From the NCBI GenBank assembly GCA_903934155.1, contig CAIZMS010000019.1, forward strand, positions 1 to 7,780: DNA of 7,780 bases, in the 5' to 3' direction. The notes beneath the pieces are model-generated. The model was not told where the DNA came from, did not search any database, and saw only the letters and a program-made list of their open reading frames with translations. Source of the stretch: an uncultured bacterium (GTDB taxonomy: Bacteria > Verrucomicrobiota > Kiritimatiellia > CAIKKV01 > CAITUY01). The position numbers and the translations under genes are program-made. Below are positions 1 through 4,936 of the stretch, in pieces. Position 1 is the first letter of the stretch. Each line of letters begins with the position of its first letter.

Positions 1-933
1 AAACATGTCGTGGATCGTTCCCTGAACGCCATGGAAAGTCACGGCGGACAGTCCTTTGTGTTTTATTTCTATTATCTGCCGGTCATTCTCATGGCTTTTT
101 TCCCGTGGACGCTCTACCTGCCGCGACTCTTTTCGAGACGCGGAACCCTCACCCCAACCCTCTCCCCTGAAGGGAGAGGGAGAAAACTTCTTCTCTGCTG
201 GGGAGTACCGGTCATTCTCCTGATGAGCCTGGTGGCGACAAAATTACCCCACTACATCCTGCCAGCCTGGCCGGCACTGGCCATCGCCACGGCGCTCGGA
301 CTTCAGCGGGCCATCCATGAGGGTCTGGAAGGAAACCGAACCCTTGCCGCCCGAATCGGAGTCGGCCTTTTCCTTCTGGTCGGCCTCATTCTCGGCCTCG
401 CTCTGATCTGCGCCCCCTGGTTTCTTCCGATTTTCGGAGTACGACTTCCCGCCACCGGAATGGGAGTTGTTTTTCTCACCATGGTCTTTATGGCCTGGCG
501 GCACTACCGGCGCGCCCGGCACAGAACGGTGGCCGGAATCCTGATCGCTGGCATGATGACGGTTTTTCTTTCCGCCACCCTGTTCCTGCTTCCCGCGATA
601 GAATCCTACAAACTGGCGCCCCTCATCGCGTCTTTTATCCAGGAACAGACCCGCCCGGATACCCCGTTATCCACATGCGGGTACGGCGAACCGAGCCTGA
701 ATTTCTATCTAAACCGGAAGGCACCCATCACATGCCTTGAAGGCCCCGACCTGCCAGCCTGGGCCGCAGCACCGGGGCAAGGAATCCTGGTCGTCACCGA
801 AACCCGACTGGCTCCCGTTCGGGAGGCCTTGAACACGCCCCGCATTCAAACACTGGATATCCTTCCGGGCTTCAACTACTCTCAAGGAAAGTGGGTCAAG
901 ATCCACATTCTGGCGAGGGACAAGCAACCATGA
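1..933 (+). CDS. ArnT/PMT-family membrane glycosyltransferase, C-terminal part (5' partial)
   Basis: The reading frame is open from the first base, so the gene begins outside the window; 310 codons plus a TGA stop are present. The visible part starts with an H-V-V-D-R...E-S-H-G-G stretch followed by a hydrophobic segment ending in F-F-P-W-T-L-Y-L-P. It continues with the K-L-P-H-Y-I-L-P-A-W-P-A-L-A motif typical of the ArnT/dolichyl-phosphate-mannose mannosyltransferase (GT-C) superfamily. About five membrane segments are visible, then a soluble C-terminal region of about 100 residues, probably extracytoplasmic, with a G-Y-G-E-P-S-L-N-F-Y-L segment. Family members move a sugar from a polyprenyl-phosphate donor to lipid A or another cell-envelope acceptor; the acceptor here cannot be read from sequence. 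The catalytic N-terminal loops lie outside the window. Oddity: about 13 residues (T-L-T-P-T-L-S-P-E-G-R-G-R) in a loop between two membrane segments are encoded by a palindromic dispersed repeat inserted in frame. The stop overlaps the next start as ATGA, suggesting translational coupling. Confidence 0.85.
   Translation, partial: KHVVDRSLNAMESHGGQSFVFYFYYLPVILMAFFPWTLYLPRLFSRRGTLTPTLSPEGRGRKLLLCWGVPVILLMSLVATKLPHYILPAWPALAIATALGLQRAIHEGLEGNRTLAARIGVGLFLLVGLILGLALICAPWFLPIFGVRLPATGMGVVFLTMVFMAWRHYRRARHRTVAGILIAGMMTVFLSATLFLLPAIESYKLAPLIASFIQEQTRPDTPLSTCGYGEPSLNFYLNRKAPITCLEGPDLPAWAAAPGQGILVVTETRLAPVREALNTPRIQTLDILPGFNYSQGKWVKIHILARDKQP
144..181 (+). repeat. Palindromic REP-like dispersed repeat inside the glycosyltransferase gene
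   Basis: A perfect 9-bp inverted repeat, CCCTCTCCC at 158-166 and GGGAGAGGG at 172-180, flanks a 5-base loop (CTGAA). It is preceded by a C-rich run (CCCTCACCCCAA). This is the form of the dispersed element seen in many Gram-negative genomes that translates as L-T-P-T-L-S-P-E-G-R-G-R. Its boundaries are approximate, because no second full copy is present in the window to compare with. It stays in frame with the surrounding gene and adds a short polar loop between two membrane segments. It is more usual between genes, where it can form a hairpin in RNA. Confidence 0.7.
915..920 (+). promoter_or_regulatory. Ribosome binding site that fixes the VTT-protein start
   Basis: GAGGGA lies nine bases before the ATG at 930, inside the end of the glycosyltransferase gene. 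It supports 930 rather than the in-frame GTG at 891 as the start. Confidence 0.6.
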
Positions 934-1787
934 GCGAAGAGTTTGACGAACGACACACGGATCCTTCCACATTTGAGGGAGCCACTCCCGTTTCCCCGCC
1001 GGGGTCATCCACGACGCCCCCTCCGCCCGCCCCTTCGGATGACCCGGACCCGGTTCCCATTGAATTGGAACTCGAGGTTGCGGAATCCGCCGGAAAATCG
1101 GAACGGAAACTCCTGCTCATGGCGCTGGTGGTGGTCGCCTGCATCGCCATCGTGCATTTCACACCCCTTCAGAAACTGACCAACGACCAGACCTGGAAGC
1201 ACTATATCCAGCAACTCGGATTCTGGGCCTCGACATTGTTTTTTCTGCTCAGCACCGGCCTGATTGCCCTGGGCATTCCCCGCATGTTCCTGTGTGGACT
1301 GGCCGGCGTCCTGTTCGGATTCCAAACCGGTTTCATCGTCGGCCAGCTCTCCGCCCTTTTCGGGTCCTACACCACCTTTGTCTTTGCCCGCTGGGGCGGA
1401 CGGGACTGGGTGATGAAGCGCATCGAGAACAGCCGACGACTGCGCGATCTGCTCAAGAAGCCCTCCACGTTCACCATTTTTCTGGTGCGCCAGCTTCCTA
1501 TCGCCGGGGTGGTTCCCAATCTCATTCTGGGTCTGACTCCGGTCAAGCATCGGTACTTCCTGCTGGGTTCGTTTTTGGGCTACCTGCCCAGCTCCGCCCT
1601 GGTGGCAGCCATCGGAAGCAGCTTGGGAAAGAGCTTCAGCAAGGAAACCCTCGCGCACTCCATCGGCCAGATCACGCTCGCCATGCTTGCCCTGGGGGGC
1701 ATTTCGTTCCTGGTGTGGACCTTGAAGAAAAAGCTGGCGTCTATCGCAGCCGCCAAGTCAGCCAGCCGCCAATCCCCAGAAAGGTAA
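930..1787 (+). CDS. VTT/TVP38/TMEM64 (SNARE-associated, DedA-related) membrane protein
   Basis: A 285-residue protein. The ATG at 930 is chosen because it overlaps the upstream stop (ATGA) and has GAGGGA at 915-920, nine bases upstream; an in-frame GTG at 891 would lie inside the previous gene and lacks this signal. Residues 1-58 are hydrophilic, acidic and proline-rich, with a run of P residues near 30-33. A membrane span follows at about 60-78, and the VTT-like core at about 95-235 contains G-I-P-R-M-F-L-C-G-L-A-G-V-L-F-G, F-A-R-W-G-G-R, F-L-V-R-Q-L-P-I-A-G...P-N and F-L-G-Y-L-P segments characteristic of TVP38/TMEM64-type proteins. A last span is at about 246-265. Relatives sit in the inner membrane, and several are implicated in lipid (undecaprenyl-phosphate or phospholipid) flipping or scrambling; the substrate here is unknown. 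Being coupled to a polyprenyl-dependent glycosyltransferase gene, a role in lipid-carrier handling is an attractive inference. Its last 47 bp overlap the convergent lptG-like gene. Confidence 0.85.
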   Translation: MSEEFDERHTDPSTFEGATPVSPPGSSTTPPPPAPSDDPDPVPIELELEVAESAGKSERKLLLMALVVVACIAIVHFTPLQKLTNDQTWKHYIQQLGFWASTLFFLLSTGLIALGIPRMFLCGLAGVLFGFQTGFIVGQLSALFGSYTTFVFARWGGRDWVMKRIENSRRLRDLLKKPSTFTIFLVRQLPIAGVVPNLILGLTPVKHRYFLLGSFLGYLPSSALVAAIGSSLGKSFSKETLAHSIGQITLAMLALGGISFLVWTLKKKLASIAAAKSASRQSPER

Positions 1788-2856
1788 GGTTGGGAAGCCA
1801 ACCGGCAAGCCAGGGGGAAATAAGTTCCCTTTTGCCCAGAATCATTCCCAGCTGAATCAGCACATAAAACGCAAACAGGGCCACCACTCCGAAGGCGACA
1901 CTCCTCATCGCCGATTGTCGCGCCCCGCCCATGGTGGCAGGCAGGCCCAGCAAAATCAGAACCAGACAGGACCAGGGCATCGCCACCCGGGAATTGATAT
2001 CCGTCAACCGTTTCGCCAGCCATCGCCCGGAGACATCCGGCCGCTTCTGAATGGAGCGAATCATGTCGGTCGTTGACAAAAAGTCCACATCCTTGAGCTC
2101 ATTGATGAAATCATCCGGTTGTTCATCATATTCGATCATTTCCACCGGCTTGTCCAAAACCTCAATCGGCGCCCCGATCGGATCGCTCTTTTCGTTGTAT
2201 TCCCGCCGCCGCATTCCGTAAAACCACCAGGCGCCATCCATCCATTCGGCACGATCGGCCGTGACTTCCATGGCCAGCGACCGATCTGGCCGTTCATGCG
2301 TAACTTTGATGCCCTTGAGCACGGTGGGGGTTCGCTGATCAAATTGCTTGATCAGCCACTGCCGGTTCGCCGTTCCGGAATGATACAGGTAATCCCCCAC
2401 GATAAAGGAAGACTCGCTTGAGCGCTTCAACACCCGCTTCGTGTAGTCCGAAATCCAGCGCGTCGCCATCGGCCCCATGGTTTCCTGAACCACGGCCCCG
2501 AACATACTGGCGAACAACCCGACAACCATCAGGGGCAACATCAGGCGCCGCAGACTGACCCCACTGGCGCACATGGCCGTCAGTTCGTTATGCCGGGCGA
2601 ACATCGTCAGGGTATACAGCGTGGCAAGAAGCATCGCGATCGGAAGCACCATGACCAGGAATGGAACAAACCCGTTCACCTTGAACAGGAAATAGGCGTA
2701 GTACAGCAGGATATCCAGGGCATCCGCCTTAACGGCCACAAAATCAGAAAACCGGTCGAATAAATCCAGAATGATGTAGAGCAGACTGAAGGTGCCCAGA
2801 ATGTACCCAAACGGGATGAGGTACTGCTTCAAAATGTAACGATCAATGATCTTCAT
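1741..2856 (-). CDS. lptG: LptF/LptG-family permease of the lipopolysaccharide export complex, LptG-like
   Basis: A 371-residue protein, a usual length for the YjgP/YjgQ (LptF/LptG) family. It has the typical layout: an N-terminal I-D-R-Y-I-L-K-Q-Y motif; three membrane segments at about 13-33, 62-86 and 105-123; the N-E-L-T-A-M...G-V-S-L-R-R motif around residues 90-104 after the second span; a roughly 160-residue extracytoplasmic middle region expected to be the beta-jellyroll; and three C-terminal spans from about residue 295. LptF and LptG form the inner-membrane part of the LptB2FG ABC transporter, which extracts LPS and passes it to the LptC/LptA bridge. LptG is preferred over LptF because of the D-R-Y start and the D-L-F-D-R-F segment resembling that of LptG, but the two are hard to separate without a search. 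AAGGG lies five bases before the ATG. No lptF, lptB or lptC is adjacent in the window; lptF could lie elsewhere. The 3' end overlaps the convergent VTT gene by 47 bp. Confidence 0.88.
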   Translation of the reverse strand: MKIIDRYILKQYLIPFGYILGTFSLLYIILDLFDRFSDFVAVKADALDILLYYAYFLFKVNGFVPFLVMVLPIAMLLATLYTLTMFARHNELTAMCASGVSLRRLMLPLMVVGLFASMFGAVVQETMGPMATRWISDYTKRVLKRSSESSFIVGDYLYHSGTANRQWLIKQFDQRTPTVLKGIKVTHERPDRSLAMEVTADRAEWMDGAWWFYGMRRREYNEKSDPIGAPIEVLDKPVEMIEYDEQPDDFINELKDVDFLSTTDMIRSIQKRPDVSGRWLAKRLTDINSRVAMPWSCLVLILLGLPATMGGARQSAMRSVAFGVVALFAFYVLIQLGMILGKRELISPWLAGWLPNLTFLGIGGWLTWRLR

Positions 2857-2877
2857 GATGACCCTTAAAACCGCGCC

Positions 2878-2907
2878 ACTCTAGCCGAGCCCACCCTCTC
2901 CCGTCAA
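2878..2907 (-). promoter_or_regulatory. Candidate sigma70-type promoter for the lptG-like gene
   Basis: Reading the minus strand, TTGACG (complement of 2902-2907) is followed after 18 bases by TAGAGT (complement of 2878-2883), which matches TATAAT at four of six positions. Transcription would start near 2871, giving a short leader of about 15 bases that includes the AAGGG ribosome binding site. The -10 box is weak, so this is a candidate only. Confidence 0.4.
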
Positions 2908-2950
2908 CGGCTGCATCCAAATATTCAAAGCGCGGGGCCCGTTCGCGCAA

Positions 2951-2979
2951 TTGACGGAAAGAAGGCCGGGGCGTATAAG
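2951..2979 (+). promoter_or_regulatory. Sigma70-type promoter for the rightward MotA-like operon
   Basis: TTGACG at 2951-2956 and TATAAG at 2974-2979 are separated by the ideal 17 bases. Each matches the consensus at five of six positions. Transcription would start near 2986, giving a leader of about 27 bases that contains the GAGGG ribosome binding site at 3003-3007. A short inverted repeat, GCGCG at 2930-2934 and CGCGC at 2944-2948, lies immediately upstream of the -35 box and could be part of an operator or curvature element; that last point is speculative. Confidence 0.65.
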
Positions 2980-3002
2980 GATTCCTTCACATTCAACCTC
3001 AC

Positions 3003-3007
3003 GAGGG
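3003..3007 (+). promoter_or_regulatory. Ribosome binding site of the MotA-like gene
   Basis: GAGGG, five bases before the ATG at 3013, marks the first translated gene of the rightward operon and supports this start. Confidence 0.6.
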
Positions 3008-3012
3008 ATATC

Positions 3013-4152
3013 ATGACAAAAACAGTACCGTCCCGGAAACGATCCAGGCTTTTCATGGCACTCGCCTGCCTGATTCCACTGCCCTTCTGCATCGGCGCCT
3101 TCCTGGTCAACATCGAAATGGCCGTCCGGGTATTTTCCCCGACTCTTCACTTCTTCGACAGGGTCTTCCCGCACGGGCTTTTCCGCATTTGGCAAATTCT
3201 TTCCGCCGACCTGAGTACGGTCAGCACCCTGATCCCCGTCATGATTCTAGCCTTCCCGCTCGCTCAACTCATCCGGATCCATCTGAAACGGGAGTCTGAC
3301 CCAACACTCGCCCAGCGCCTGGGCCCCGACCCTTATCCTTCCCACTTCGGCTTTTTCCAGGTCATGCTGGGTCTCACCGGAACGCTCTACGGCATGTACA
3401 TCGGACTGGATGTAAGCGGCGTCAGCCAGCTCGCCGGCCAGACCCCCACCGCCGACTCCATCCGCCAATCGCTGGATCGTCTGTTGGGCGGAACCGCTAC
3501 CGCGCTGTTGAGCTCGCTCGTCGGCTTGATCGGTGCCTTCATCACCGCCCGCCCCATCCCCTGGCTCTTCGGTCGCGTCACCGGCGTCAAGGCCGATGAA
3601 ACCCGTCAGACCCTTACGGCAACCATCGAACGGTTGACCGACGACCTGCGCGGCTTGAGCCAGGCAAGCCGGACCTTCACCGATTACCTCAATCCGGACA
3701 CCGCCAATACCGTGCTCCAGCGGATGGACCGGCAGGAAGCCGCCACCCGGGAAGCCTGCACCCGGCTGGACGCCATCGTCACCCAACTTGAAACCCTCAA
3801 CCAGGGGCAATCCCTCCAGGCCCGCCAACTCACCGCCCTGGAGGCTCTGGTGGGCATCGCCGCCTCATCCCGTGATAAGCAGGATCAGGCCAATAGCACA
3901 CTCGCCGCAATCGCCCTCTCCCAGTCCGAATCCGCCGTGCGGCTCACCCGCCTGGAGTCCGTCGATCAGTCCGTCCAGCAGGCCAGTACACTCCTCCGCC
4001 GCCTGGTAGAGGGCGACGAAGCCCGCCATCAGGACACCCTGAAGACCCTGGCCGGTCTAGCCGCCGCTGCCAACGCACAACGCGAACAACTGCAGAGGGA
4101 TCAGGATGCCTTGCGGAACGCCCTGGCCGCCTACCTCAACCCCACCCGGTAA
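3013..4152 (+). CDS. MotA/TolQ/ExbB-like proton-channel subunit with long C-terminal helical tail
   Basis: A 379-residue protein. The ATG has GAGGG five bases upstream. Hydrophobic segments lie at about 12-38, 66-90, 112-134 and 157-182. The third contains L-G-L-T-G-T-L-Y-G-M-Y-I-G-L, which matches the G-L-x-G-T-x-x-G-x signature of the pore helix in MotA/TolQ/ExbB proteins. The fourth contains G-G-T-A-T-A-L-L-S-S-L-V-G-L, resembling the second pore helix (A-L-x-T-T-x-x-G-L in ExbB). From about residue 195 to the end there is no membrane segment, only a polar, Ala/Leu/Gln/Arg-rich region predicted to be helical, probably coiled coil and cytoplasmic. Family members form a pentamer around a dimer of MotB/ExbD-type protein and use ion flow to drive rotation or force. 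The long tail recalls ZorA of the Zorya defence system, but nothing else here supports that system. First gene of a compact set: the next gene starts 7 bp downstream. Moderate to good confidence in the family, low in the specific role. Confidence 0.7.
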   Translation: MTKTVPSRKRSRLFMALACLIPLPFCIGAFLVNIEMAVRVFSPTLHFFDRVFPHGLFRIWQILSADLSTVSTLIPVMILAFPLAQLIRIHLKRESDPTLAQRLGPDPYPSHFGFFQVMLGLTGTLYGMYIGLDVSGVSQLAGQTPTADSIRQSLDRLLGGTATALLSSLVGLIGAFITARPIPWLFGRVTGVKADETRQTLTATIERLTDDLRGLSQASRTFTDYLNPDTANTVLQRMDRQEAATREACTRLDAIVTQLETLNQGQSLQARQLTALEALVGIAASSRDKQDQANSTLAAIALSQSESAVRLTRLESVDQSVQQASTLLRRLVEGDEARHQDTLKTLAGLAAAANAQREQLQRDQDALRNALAAYLNPTR

Positions 4153-4159
4153 TCCGCCA

Positions 4160-4933
4160 ATGAGCTCAAAGCACGACGAACATAATGACTACGAGCAGCT
4201 GGACGAGGCCATCGGCCATTCCACGCACAAGCTCTTCAACATGAGCCCGAACGATGTGCTTGTTCAAATCTCCCTGCCCGTCGTACTCATCCTCGCCATT
4301 GCCACCCGCCTGATTACTATTGGACAGGGCATGACCAACCAGAGCCAGAATCCGGCCGTCCTTGACCTGTGGAAACAGCACCTCATCCTCCGCGTGGACC
4401 GTACCCTGGAGCAGTGGGAAAAGCAGTCCGGCCTGCCCCAATTTTCCGACTTCGGCCGGGTGTATTGGGCGAACCAGTGGCCGGAAGACGACCGGTTCCG
4501 CCAATTATGCCAAAAGGCTGAAGACCTGGCTGATATGGAAAAACTCAAGGAATCCCTTTATCGGGAATCGCTCAACGGCCAGGCTTCCTCAGAACCGGGA
4601 CCCGCTTCGTCCGGCCAGTTTGTCACCCTCTATGATTCCCGCTATGCCCCGCCCGGAGTCTCCTCCAATTCCGTCCCCCCCGAATTCAGGATTGACGATG
4701 CCCGGCGCCAATACGCCTTCCAATACATTGAAGAACGCTGCAAGCGCTGGAACCGGGAAATCGAAGACCTGCAATGGAAACTGGTTGATCAGCTTGCCTC
4801 CCGCCTCCCCGCCGGCGATCCGCTCACCGATGCGCGTCTGGAAACCCAGATGAAAAATATCGCCACCGCCCTGGAAGCCAAGGGCTACCCGTTATTGCCA
4901 GGCATCACCCGTGAGTACCGAAAGGCTCCCTGA
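4160..4933 (+). CDS. Single-span membrane protein with ExbD/MotB-like N-terminal anchor; function unknown
   Basis: A 257-residue protein. The ATG at 4160 is chosen because the same frame upstream runs into the previous gene; it follows that gene's stop by 7 bp. No clear Shine-Dalgarno is seen, so translation may be coupled. After about 25 hydrophilic residues comes F-N-M-S-P-N-D-V-L-V-Q-I-S-L-P-V, leading into one membrane helix at about 32-54. This resembles the V-T-P-x-x-D-V entry of ExbD/TolR and the membrane aspartate of MotB, with Asp32 as candidate ion-carrying residue. The orientation would be N-terminus inside, C-terminus outside. The remaining 200 residues are charged and largely helical, with a low-complexity Ser/Pro/Gly patch near residue 140-150. 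I see no OmpA-type peptidoglycan-binding domain and no obvious ExbD/TonB-type fold. By position and motif it is the likely partner of the upstream MotA/ExbB-like channel; this is inference. The next gene starts 3 bp after its stop. Confidence 0.65.
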   Translation: MSSKHDEHNDYEQLDEAIGHSTHKLFNMSPNDVLVQISLPVVLILAIATRLITIGQGMTNQSQNPAVLDLWKQHLILRVDRTLEQWEKQSGLPQFSDFGRVYWANQWPEDDRFRQLCQKAEDLADMEKLKESLYRESLNGQASSEPGPASSGQFVTLYDSRYAPPGVSSNSVPPEFRIDDARRQYAFQYIEERCKRWNREIEDLQWKLVDQLASRLPAGDPLTDARLETQMKNIATALEAKGYPLLPGITREYRKAP

Positions 4934-4936
4934 ACC

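Noticed and set aside
1005..1658. 217-residue minus-strand open frame opposite the VTT gene
   Set aside because: Its composition (many Gln, Glu, Gly, no hydrophobic core) is the mirror of a membrane-protein gene; the plus-strand VTT reading is clearly the real one.
1292..1855. 187-residue plus-strand open frame in another frame of the VTT gene
   Set aside because: Arg/Pro/His-rich shadow sequence; it also runs into the end of the minus-strand lptG-like gene.
2889..2902. CCCACCCTCTCCCG in the intergenic region as another copy of the dispersed repeat
   Set aside because: It resembles only the left arm of the repeat at 144-181; the matching GGGAGAGGG arm is absent, so chance similarity is as likely.
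3247..3828. 193-residue minus-strand open frame opposite the MotA-like gene
   Set aside because: Gly-rich, no recognisable motif and no supporting start context; the plus strand has matching membrane and pore motifs.
3013..4933. Call as a Zorya (ZorA/ZorB) antiphage system
   Set aside because: The channel-plus-anchor layout and long tail are reminiscent, but the second protein shows no peptidoglycan-binding OmpA-like domain and no ZorC, ZorD or ZorE gene is seen. The neighbours are envelope genes, so the name is not supported.
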